A DNA stretch of 28,905 nt from NCBI GenBank assembly GCA_964624075.1, contig CAZUWH010000026.1:1-28905 (forward strand). The letters run 5' to 3'. Shown here piece by piece: positions 15,724 through 22,824 of this stretch. The notes beneath the pieces were generated by a model. That model worked only from the letters and a program-made list of their open reading frames with translations. It was not told the origin of the DNA and ran no database searches. Positions within the stretch are counted from its first letter, which is position 1. Each line of letters opens with the position of its first letter. The stretch is from CAZUWH01 sp964624075. GTDB taxonomy: Bacteria > Pseudomonadota > Alphaproteobacteria > Rhodospirillales > Rhodospirillaceae. A program made the translations under genes and the position numbers.

Positions 15724-16039
15724 AAGAGGCACACCTTGCTGCAGAAGAGACGATACGGTGGTGGTATTCGCAAGGCATCGTCTGCTTCAACGGCGTTGAG
15801 ATGCGGTCTCCCCCATGCCCTTTGAATCCTTACATCTTTTGCATGACTGGACGACCAGGACTACCCTATCAGGGAGGATACCCCCATCCGAAAGAGATGT
15901 AAGTCCCACACTGGAGGGTGTTGGCGAGCGTTGACTTGCCCGACAGGATAGTCGAAATGGGGTGAGAAAAGACGACCAGGTCAGTTAGCGGGCAGAGAAC
16001 AGGGGCGTGCCTGTCGTTGCAAGAAGGGGGTGGTCACCC
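15724..16039. other. 316-bp intergenic region upstream of prk
   Basis: No gene is seen. A bulged stem-loop (GAAG-AGACGAT at 15744-15754 with ATCGTCT-G-CTTC at 15777-15788) follows the regulator but has no T-tract. A dyad CCCT-ATC-AGGG (15864-15874) sits inside TACCCTATCAGGGAGGATA, loosely like the spaced heptamer pairs bound by NarL-type regulators. The 10-mer GACGACCAGG occurs at 15850-15859 and again at 15971-15980. A TTGACT near 15932 lacks a good -10 partner. This is the likely control region of the Calvin genes. Confidence 0.4.
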
Positions 16040-16984
16040 GTGCCAATGAATCGCAGAATCAATCGACCGATTATTCTCGGGGTCGTTGGCGATTCCGCTA
16101 CCGGCAAAACCACACTTGCGGCTGGCATTGCCAATATCCTAGGGACCGATCGCGTTGTCACGGTGTGTACCGACGACTACCACCGGTGCACCCGTGCCGA
16201 ACGGGCGGAAAATGGACTGTCGGCGCTTGATCCGACGGCAAATTACATCAACATCCTCGAACAGCACATCCGGTTGTTGCGTGATGGTCAGCCGATCCTG
16301 AAACCCGTTTACAATCATGACGGTGGAACCCTAGACCGTCCGGAATATGTAGAACCCCGGGAATATGTCGTTCTCGAAGGGCTCCTGGGTTATTCAACTC
16401 GTGCCATGCGTGACTGTTACGATGTGAAAATTTATCTGGAACCTGAAGAAATGCTGCGGATCGCATGGAAGATTCAGCGTGATTGCGCGAAGCGGGGTTA
16501 CGCCGCGAACGATGTGACGAGGTCACTGGAAAAACGCAAGTATGATTCCGTCAACTTTGTTCAGTCCCAGCGCACGTTTGCCGACATGGTGGCCCGTTTC
16601 TATCGGCCAGAAGGTAGCGACGAGGAAAAGGGCGCCCATCTCAACTGCTGCCTGACCTTGCGGCCTACGCTGCCTCACCCTGATCTGACGCCCATCCTGG
16701 ATGCCGGAGCCCACAACGGTCTGCAGCTTGACCTGTCCCGTGACATCGACGGCAAACCGGTGGACATGCTGAAAATCGCTGGTGCCATCGAGCCGCGTCG
16801 TGCCAGCGCCATGGAAGAGCTGTTGTGGAGTCTGATCCCGGAGGCTAGTTTTTACCTACGTTCAAACGTCGGCCAGTTCACCGATGATAAGGACAAGCTC
16901 ATGACGAGCCATCCCCTCGCGCTGTCCCAGCTCCTGATCACCTATCATTTGGTGAAGGCGGCCTTGGGCCATTATGCTATCTGA
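16040..16984 (+). CDS. prk: Phosphoribulokinase (Calvin cycle)
   Basis: The enzyme phosphorylates ribulose 5-phosphate with ATP to ribulose 1,5-bisphosphate, the RuBisCO substrate. The 314-residue product belongs to the PRK/uridine kinase P-loop family. Walker A is GDSATGKT (residues 17-24), followed by VCTDDYHR, NYINILEQHIRLL, ILKPVYNHDGGT, VLEGLLGYSTRAMRDCYDVK and LEPEEMLRIAWKIQRD. GTG 16040 is chosen because AAGGGGG lies ~10 nt upstream; ATG 16046 would remove two residues and GTG 16007 would add eleven. It is the first enzyme gene of the cluster and is followed by tkt 22 nt later. RuBisCO is not in the window. Confidence 0.92.
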   Translation: MPMNRRINRPIILGVVGDSATGKTTLAAGIANILGTDRVVTVCTDDYHRCTRAERAENGLSALDPTANYINILEQHIRLLRDGQPILKPVYNHDGGTLDRPEYVEPREYVVLEGLLGYSTRAMRDCYDVKIYLEPEEMLRIAWKIQRDCAKRGYAANDVTRSLEKRKYDSVNFVQSQRTFADMVARFYRPEGSDEEKGAHLNCCLTLRPTLPHPDLTPILDAGAHNGLQLDLSRDIDGKPVDMLKIAGAIEPRRASAMEELLWSLIPEASFYLRSNVGQFTDDKDKLMTSHPLALSQLLITYHLVKAALGHYAI

Positions 16985-17006
16985 ATTGACGAGGACAACC
17001 ACGCCG

Positions 17007-19016
17007 ATGACCATGCAACAAACCCTTTCCAAGGTCACGCACAATGACCTTGCCAATGCCATCCGTTTCCTGTCGATGGATGCCATCCAGAAGGCGAATT
17101 CCGGCCATCCCGGCATGCCCATGGGCATGGCCGATGTGGCCACTGTGCTGTTCACCCGGTTTCTCAAGTTTGATGCTTCCGCGCCGCGTTGGCCCGATCG
17201 TGACCGTTTCATCCTGTCGGCTGGTCATGGTTCGATGCTCTTATATGCGCTGGCCTACCTGACTGGTTATCCGGATGTTACCCTGGATGAGATCAGGAAT
17301 TTCCGTCAATTTGGTGCCAGGACCGCCGGTCACCCGGAATACAGCCATGTCCTTGCCGCCGAGACCACGACCGGGCCTCTGGGCCAGGGAATCGCCAATG
17401 CCGTCGGTTTCGCTCTTGCCGAGAAGATGTTGCGTACCCGTTATGGGGCCGACCTCGTCGATCATTATACTTATGTGATTGCCGGTGATGGGTGCCTGAT
17501 GGAAGGCATCAGTCAGGAAGCCATTTCGTTTGCCGGTCACCATGGATTGAACAAACTGATTATGCTGTGGGACGATAACAGGATCTGTATTGACGGCGAT
17601 ACGGCAAAGGCCACTTCCGATGACCAGCTCAAGCGTTTCGCGGCCTCCAATTGGAACGTGACGGCGGTCGATGGTCATGATCCCGAGGCAGTCGCAAGCG
17701 CTCTCGAAGCGGCACGACATGCCGATCGGCCTACACTGATCGGCTGCCGCACGGTGATCGGCTATGGGGCACCCACCCTGGCCGGAACCGAAAAGACTCA
17801 CGGTGCCCCCCTAGGCGAGAAGGAGATCGCCGGTGCACGTGAAAAGCTAGGTTGGCCGTACGCATCGTTCGAGGTCCCGGCTCCGGTACTGGACATGTGG
17901 CGGGCCGCTGGCACACAAGGAACTGGGCCGCGCCAGGCGTGGGAGGCACGGCTTGCGGCGCGGGAACCTGCCGTGCGGGCCGCGTTCGAACGCGCCCTCG
18001 CCGGACGGCTGCCGGACGGTTGGGAAGCCAAGATCAACGCCTTCAAGCAAAAAATATCTGTTGATCGACCGTCGGTTGCCACCCGCAAGGCCTCAGAAAT
18101 GACTCTCGATGTACTTGTAGCAGCGGTGCCGGAACTGGTAGGCGGTTCGGCGGATCTCACCCATTCCAACCTGACCATCGTCAAGGGTATGCCCATTCTC
18201 ACGCCCGACAGCGCTGCTGGCCGTTACATTCACTGGGGAATCCGTGAACATGCCATGGCGGCAGCTATGAATGGGATTGCCCTGCATGGTGGTTTCATCC
18301 CCTATGGCGGCACCTTTCTAGTCTTTGCTGATTACTGCCGGCCATCTATCCGTCTGTCAGGACTGATGGGGCAGCGGGTGATTTATGTCATGACTCACGA
18401 CTCGATCGGTCTGGGAGAGGACGGTCCGACTCATCAGCCGGTTGAACATATCCCCTCGCTGCGTGCCATGCCGAACGTGCTGGTCTTCCGGCCAGCCGAT
18501 GCCGTAGAGACTGCGGAATGCTGGGCGCTCGCCCTTAAGCAGGATCATCGGCCGTCGATTCTGTGCCTGTCCAGGCAGAATCTGCCGACGGTCCGAAATG
18601 AGCATACCGACGAGAATCTGTGTGCACAAGGCGGTTATGTTCTGCGCGAGGCCAAAGAAGGAGCGCGCAGGGTCACGCTTTTGTCCACCGGATCCGAAGT
18701 CGAGATTGCTCTCGAGGCCCGTGACATGCTAGAAGCGAGAGGCGTGCCGACAGCGGTGGTCTCCATGGTCTGCTGGGAACTGTTCGACGAGCAGCCGGCT
18801 GGCTATCGCGCGTTGGTGCTGGGACACGGCGGCAAGGGCACGGTGCGGGTGGCCATCGAGGCAGCGGGAACATTCGGCTGGGAACGGTATGTCGGCATTC
18901 GCGGGGCCGTCATCGGCATGACATGCTTTGGAGCTTCGGCGCCGGCTGCTAAATTGTATGCACACTTCGGCATCACGGCGGAGGCCGTCGTGACGGCCGT
19001 CGATACGCGTCTCTAA
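17007..19016 (+). CDS. tkt: Transketolase
   Basis: This thiamine-diphosphate enzyme transfers two-carbon ketol units between sugar phosphates in the Calvin and pentose phosphate pathways. The 669-residue product is full length: RFLSMDAIQKANSGHPGMPM near the N-terminus, GPLGQGIANAVG, the ThDP-binding GDGCLMEGISQEA ... DDNRI, GAPTLAGTEKTHGAPLG, the pyrimidine-domain WGIREHAMAAAMNGIALHGG, then HDSIGLGEDGPTHQPVEH and a C-terminal domain. ATG 17007 gives the family N-terminus; in-frame ATG 16974 overlaps prk. In some Calvin operons this paralogue is called cbbT. Confidence 0.96.
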   Translation: MTMQQTLSKVTHNDLANAIRFLSMDAIQKANSGHPGMPMGMADVATVLFTRFLKFDASAPRWPDRDRFILSAGHGSMLLYALAYLTGYPDVTLDEIRNFRQFGARTAGHPEYSHVLAAETTTGPLGQGIANAVGFALAEKMLRTRYGADLVDHYTYVIAGDGCLMEGISQEAISFAGHHGLNKLIMLWDDNRICIDGDTAKATSDDQLKRFAASNWNVTAVDGHDPEAVASALEAARHADRPTLIGCRTVIGYGAPTLAGTEKTHGAPLGEKEIAGAREKLGWPYASFEVPAPVLDMWRAAGTQGTGPRQAWEARLAAREPAVRAAFERALAGRLPDGWEAKINAFKQKISVDRPSVATRKASEMTLDVLVAAVPELVGGSADLTHSNLTIVKGMPILTPDSAAGRYIHWGIREHAMAAAMNGIALHGGFIPYGGTFLVFADYCRPSIRLSGLMGQRVIYVMTHDSIGLGEDGPTHQPVEHIPSLRAMPNVLVFRPADAVETAECWALALKQDHRPSILCLSRQNLPTVRNEHTDENLCAQGGYVLREAKEGARRVTLLSTGSEVEIALEARDMLEARGVPTAVVSMVCWELFDEQPAGYRALVLGHGGKGTVRVAIEAAGTFGWERYVGIRGAVIGMTCFGASAPAAKLYAHFGITAEAVVTAVDTRL

Positions 19017-19042
19017 CGGAAAACACAGGGGGAAATGATCCC

Positions 19043-20107
19043 ATGGCTTTGATTTCTCTGCGTCAACTTCTTGACCATGCAGCTGAATACAATTATGGCA
19101 TGCCGGCATTTAACGTGAACAACATGGAGCAGGTGCTCTCGATCATGAATGCCGCCAAAAAATGTAATGCGCCCGTGATCCTGCAAGCTAGTCGCGGGGC
19201 GCGTGCCTATGCGGGCGATATCATGATCAAACACATGATCCAGGCGGTGGTTGAAATGTATCCAGATATCCCGGTGTGCATGCACCAGGATCACGGAAAC
19301 AGCCCTGAAACCTGCCTGTCGGCCATCACCAACAATTTCTCGTCAGTGATGATGGACGGTTCACTGGGGACGGATGCCAAGACTCCCGCCTCCTATGAAT
19401 ACAATTGCGATGTCACCCGGAGTGTTGCCGATATGGCCCACATGGTGGGGGTGTCGGTGGAAGGCGAACTGGGTTGTCTAGGCTCGCTCGAAACAGGCAA
19501 GGGCGACAAGGAAGACGGTCATGGTTTCGAGGGAACCCTGGATCACAGCCAGCTTCTGACCGATCCAGATCAGGCAGTAGATTTCGTAAAGAAGACCCGG
19601 GTCGATGCCCTTGCCATCGCTATGGGCACTTCGCACGGCGCCTATAAGTTCACGCGCAAGCCCACCGGCGATATCCTGGCCATGCACGTGGTCAAGGAGA
19701 TTCATAAACGCCTACCCAATACCCACCTCGTCATGCACGGTTCTTCGTCAGTACCGCAGGAGTTGCAGGACCTGATCAACAAGCATGGTGGTGCCATGCC
19801 GCAGACCTTCGGTGTGCCGGTCGAGGAAATTGTCGAAGGGATCAGGCATGGTGTGCGCAAGATCAACATCGACACCGACTGTCGTATGGCAGTGACCGGA
19901 ACCTGGCGCAAGGTTGCCTCCGAAAAGAAGGCCGAATTCGATCCGCGCGCCTTCAACAAGCCGGCCATGGAGGCCATGCAGAGTGTCTGCGAAGACCGCT
20001 ACGAGGCATTCGGTTGTGTCGGCCGGGTAGCAAAAATCAAGCCGCTTCCGCTCTCCGAAATAGCCAGGCGCTACAGGTCTGGCGATCTCGATCCGAAGGT
20101 CGCATAG
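19043..20107 (+). CDS. fba: Class II fructose-bisphosphate aldolase, Calvin-cycle subtype
   Basis: This metal-dependent aldolase makes fructose 1,6-bisphosphate and sedoheptulose 1,7-bisphosphate from triose and tetrose phosphates. The 354-residue product has the class II ligand motifs CMHQDHGNSPE (His81/His84), SVEGELGCLG (Glu140/Glu142), MGTSHGAYKF (His198) and LVMHGSSSVP (His232). The insert LGSLETGKGDKEDGHGFEGT is typical of the long subtype found in Calvin operons (often cbbA). A GGGGGAAA site precedes the ATG, 26 nt after tkt. The stop is TAG. Confidence 0.95.
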   Translation: MALISLRQLLDHAAEYNYGMPAFNVNNMEQVLSIMNAAKKCNAPVILQASRGARAYAGDIMIKHMIQAVVEMYPDIPVCMHQDHGNSPETCLSAITNNFSSVMMDGSLGTDAKTPASYEYNCDVTRSVADMAHMVGVSVEGELGCLGSLETGKGDKEDGHGFEGTLDHSQLLTDPDQAVDFVKKTRVDALAIAMGTSHGAYKFTRKPTGDILAMHVVKEIHKRLPNTHLVMHGSSSVPQELQDLINKHGGAMPQTFGVPVEEIVEGIRHGVRKINIDTDCRMAVTGTWRKVASEKKAEFDPRAFNKPAMEAMQSVCEDRYEAFGCVGRVAKIKPLPLSEIARRYRSGDLDPKVA

Positions 20108-20205
20108 GGTTGCATGAAGGATGAGACGGCGTTCCCATCGCTGGTTTTTACGGTGGCAGGCCCGGGGGTGGAGGGGAAAGGCCGCCCCGCCTGCAGGGGC
20201 AGTGG

Positions 20206-20349
20206 ACCAACGAGCGTAGGTCTTGTTATACTCTTGAGCCTTGATCGTAACCTCCGCTAGGCGCCCGCAGCGCTTGGCTTGCGCTGCCATTCGGGGCGCG
20301 CCGCCGCGGCGGACGTTTTGAGCGGGTGTCACGATTGACGCTCGTTGGT
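20206..20349 (-). repeat. 144-bp unit with 12-bp terminal inverted repeats, repeat copy 2
   Basis: The unit begins ACCAACGAGCGT (20206-20217) and ends with its exact reverse complement ACGCTCGTTGGT (20338-20349). The reverse complement of 20225-20351 aligns with copy 1 at 14323-14462. Short size, terminal inverted repeats and lack of coding capacity resemble a miniature inverted-repeat transposable element. I could not find a flanking target-site duplication. Copy 1 retains the AACGAGCG end but its other end is diverged. Confidence 0.7.
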
Positions 20350-20585
20350 ATCACGCTTATTGGTGCTGGTTTGTCCTGAATGTTCTGACTGAAGCGTCGA
20401 ACAGTGGTTACGATGTCGCAAACCTTAAAGCGATTTCTGGTCAGCTTGACGCTTCCGGTACGCCTTGCCCTCCAGCCCGTGGCGGGCAAAATACCTGCCC
20501 TCCACAGGGGAGTGACGGCGGAGTCCGGCCTGACCGGAAACCGTTCTCGTGATATTCGTGATGGATGCAATGCCTGCCGCATTCC

Positions 20586-20608
20586 TGCGTACGCCTTTAA
20601 AGTACGCA
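20586..20608. promoter_or_regulatory. Inverted repeat upstream of rpe
   Basis: A perfect 7-bp inverted repeat TGCGTAC (20586-20592) and GTACGCA (20602-20608) is separated by nine A/T-rich bases, 36 nt before the rpe start. It could be an operator or a small leader hairpin. No partner protein can be named. Confidence 0.3.
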
Positions 20609-20643
20609 TGATAAGTCGAGCTTGTAACACAAGGATCCTCCCA

Positions 20644-21288
20644 ATGAGCCTCAAGATCGCCCCCAGCATCCTTTCCGCCGATTTCGCCCGGCTGGGCGAG
20701 GAGGTCAGAGCCGTCGATCAGGCCGGTGCAGACTATATTCATATTGACGTGATGGACGGCCATTTCGTTCCTAATCTGACCTTTGGTCCGCCCGTTATCA
20801 AATGTATCCGGTCGTGGAGCAAGAAGGTCTTCGACGTCCACCTGATGATCAATCCAGCCCAGCCTCACCTGAAAGACTACGCCGATGCCGGGGCCGATAT
20901 CATCACCGTTCATGCCGAAGCCGATCCGCATCTCGACCGCAGTCTGCAGTTTATCCGTTCCCTGGGACGGAAGGCGGGCGTGTCGCTCAATCCCCACACG
21001 CCTGAAGCCGTGGTGGAATACGTGCTCGATAAATGCGATCTGATTCTGGTGATGTCGGTCAATCCCGGCTTTGGCGGGCAGAGTTTCATCGAGTCACAAC
21101 TGGAGAAGATCCGCCGTCTACGTACCATGATCGGCGACCGTCCCATCGATCTGGAGGTGGATGGCGGCGTCAGTCCCGGAACAGCCGGTCGTATCATCGC
21201 CGCCGGCGCCAATGTGCTGGTGGCAGGATCGGCAGTCTTCAAAGGTACCGACTATGCCGCCAACATTGCCGCTATCCGGACGACGTGA
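20644..21288 (+). CDS. rpe: Ribulose-phosphate 3-epimerase
   Basis: The enzyme interconverts ribulose 5-phosphate and xylulose 5-phosphate, feeding Prk from the transketolase products. The 214-residue TIM barrel starts MSLKIAPSILSADFARLGEE and has HIDVMDGHFVPNLTFGPPVI with the metal-binding Asp and His, VFDVHLMINP, VMSVNPGFGGQSFIE and LEVDGGV with the second catalytic Asp. ATG 20644 follows AAGGATCC. The open frame extends 240 nt further upstream but that part shows no similarity. The repeat unit separates it from fba, so it may have its own promoter. Confidence 0.97.
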   Translation: MSLKIAPSILSADFARLGEEVRAVDQAGADYIHIDVMDGHFVPNLTFGPPVIKCIRSWSKKVFDVHLMINPAQPHLKDYADAGADIITVHAEADPHLDRSLQFIRSLGRKAGVSLNPHTPEAVVEYVLDKCDLILVMSVNPGFGGQSFIESQLEKIRRLRTMIGDRPIDLEVDGGVSPGTAGRIIAAGANVLVAGSAVFKGTDYAANIAAIRTT

Positions 21289-21641
21289 AGGTCGTCGGGA
21301 TAGTGGCAAGAGGTGAAGGGGTTTTGTGGGAAGGGCCGTGCCCGATGCCGCTGAAAACGCTGCCATGCCCGGCCGTGTGGCCTTGCACCCATGCAGTTTC
21401 ATCCGACACGGCGAAGGGGCCACACGCTGTTGTCGGCAGCGCGGCGTGGTAAAGAGTAGGCCTGGTCCTGGGCGGACATCCCTCGCCTCGTGGCCACGGC
21501 ACGGGCATCGCGGCGCAGCTTCCCCCACCTCCCTTCTGCTAGTGGTCAGTGGTTTATGGTTAGCAACCAGCCACTTTTGAGTCTTTCGTCATGCACAAGG
21601 GCCCATTGCCAGAATGCCCTCAGACGGGTAGCTTTCCTGCC
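21289..21641. other. 353-bp intergenic region between rpe and the dGTPase gene
   Basis: No gene is recognised. Two mutually exclusive pairings are visible: CGTGTGGCC (21374-21382) with GGCCACACG (21418-21426), a perfect 9-bp stem, and the overlapping GCCGTGT (21372-21378) with ACACGGC (21406-21412), 7 bp. Alternative structures of this kind can occur in leader RNAs, but there is no T-tract and the downstream start is ~215 nt away. Otherwise unremarkable GC-rich sequence. Confidence 0.35.
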
Positions 21642-22820
21642 ATGATGACTGTTTCCTCTCTTGCACCTTATGCCTGCCATCCTGACAGGAGCCGTGGTCG
21701 GCGGCATCCCGAACCGGCGTGCCTGATACGGTCGCTGTTCCAGCGTGACCGGGACCGGGTCATTCATTCAGATGCCTTCCGGCGCCTCAAGCACAAGACG
21801 CAAGTCTTCATTTTCCATGAAGGGGACCACTACCAGACCCGTCTCACCCATTCGCTGGAGGTGGCCCAGATCGCCCGCTCGGTGTGCCGGGTTCTGGGAT
21901 TGAACGAGGATCTGACCGAGACGCTGGCGCTTGTCCACGATCTGGGCCATCCGCCATTCGGCCACGCCGGGGAGGAGGCTCTGAAGGTATGCATGGCTCC
22001 TTATGACGGATTCGATCACAATGTGCAAGCCCTGCGCGTCGTCACCCGGCTCGAGCATCGCTACGCTGCCTTTGACGGCCTCAATCTGACGTGGGAAACC
22101 CTGGAAGGAATGGCCAAACACAATGGCCCTCTTCCTCCCTCCCACCCCATGAGAGGGATGGTATCATCTCTCATCATGGACGATGCGCGTCGGTACGATT
22201 CCGACGCAGGCACGTGGCTTGAACTGGAGACCTGGCCAAGCCTGGAAGCCCAGATCGTAGCACTGGCTGATGACATCGCCTACAACAACCATGATCTAGA
22301 CGATGGTCTGCGGGCCGGACTGTTCACGATCGACGACCTGGAGGCTGTACCGCTGGCCGCGGCGGCATTTGCCGTGGTAAAGGATCGCTATCCCGGCCTC
22401 GAATGGTCGCGGCTGGTGCACGAGTCGGTGCGACGGCTGATTCATGTCATGGTCATGGACCTAGTGGAGGAAACCCGCTGTCGCATCGCCGCGGCGCAGC
22501 CCGACTCCCCTGAATCCGTGCGCCGGCTGGACCGGCCACTTGCCGCATTGTCCGACTCCATGCGCGGCAACGATGTAGCCTTCAAATCCTTTCTTTTCCC
22601 CAACATGTATCGCCATGACAAGGTCAATCATATGATCGACAGAGCCAGGCGCGTGGTGACGGGCCTGTTCAATGTTCTTGTCTCTGAACCGCGGTTGCTT
22701 CCGGAAGACTGGCGGTGCGCGGAAGCCCGGACTTCGTACACGGCCAGGTTGGTGGCTGACTATATCGCCGGCATGACCGACCGTTATGCGATCGAAGCCC
22801 ATACCCGCTTGCTGGGGTGA
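21642..22820 (+). CDS. dgt: Deoxyguanosinetriphosphate triphosphohydrolase-like protein
   Basis: This HD-superfamily hydrolase resembles dGTPase, which cleaves dGTP to deoxyguanosine and triphosphate; the short alphaproteobacterial form may have broader dNTP specificity. The 392-residue product has PFQRDRDR-like LFQRDRDRVIHSDAFRRLKH, TRLTHSLEVAQIAR (His70), the HD pair LVHDLGHPPFGHAGEE (His99-Asp100), and IVALADDIAYNNHDLDDGLR with the later metal Asp. The start is chosen at ATG 21642 (or 21645) because related proteins begin close to SLAPYAC; ATG 21591 would add 17 residues. No clear ribosome-binding site. argS follows 4 nt later. Confidence 0.93.
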   Translation: MMTVSSLAPYACHPDRSRGRRHPEPACLIRSLFQRDRDRVIHSDAFRRLKHKTQVFIFHEGDHYQTRLTHSLEVAQIARSVCRVLGLNEDLTETLALVHDLGHPPFGHAGEEALKVCMAPYDGFDHNVQALRVVTRLEHRYAAFDGLNLTWETLEGMAKHNGPLPPSHPMRGMVSSLIMDDARRYDSDAGTWLELETWPSLEAQIVALADDIAYNNHDLDDGLRAGLFTIDDLEAVPLAAAAFAVVKDRYPGLEWSRLVHESVRRLIHVMVMDLVEETRCRIAAAQPDSPESVRRLDRPLAALSDSMRGNDVAFKSFLFPNMYRHDKVNHMIDRARRVVTGLFNVLVSEPRLLPEDWRCAEARTSYTARLVADYIAGMTDRYAIEAHTRLLG

Positions 22821-22824
22821 GGTC

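Larger units (their letters stand above)
20108..20643. other. 536-bp intergenic region between fba and rpe
   Basis: It contains the 144-bp unit with terminal inverted repeats (20206-20349) that carries repeat copy 2, a short GCCCC/GGGGC hairpin around 20183-20200 without a T-tract, competing small hairpins around 20465-20489 (GCCCG-TGG-CGGGC or TTGCCC/GGGCAA), and an inverted repeat TGCGTAC/GTACGCA at 20586-20608 just before rpe. No convincing gene is seen; the reading frame that continues upstream of rpe has no family resemblance before residue 1 of Rpe. Confidence 0.55.

Noticed and set aside
15744..15788. Rho-independent terminator after the LuxR-type gene
   Set aside because: The stem is bulged, the loop is ~22 nt and no T-tract follows, so a terminator call is not supported.
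19748..20332. Minus-strand ORF covering repeat copy 2 and the end of fba
   Set aside because: Most of it is the reverse of the fba coding sequence; there is no family resemblance and no start signals.
20404..20643. 80-residue N-terminal extension of Rpe
   Set aside because: The open frame continues upstream, but the family begins at MSLKIAPSILSADF and a ribosome-binding site precedes ATG 20644.
14148..21641. tRNA or other standard structured RNA in the intergenic gaps
   Set aside because: No cloverleaf with a T-loop GTTCRA-type sequence, no SRP, RNase P or tmRNA core motif was found by eye in these gaps.
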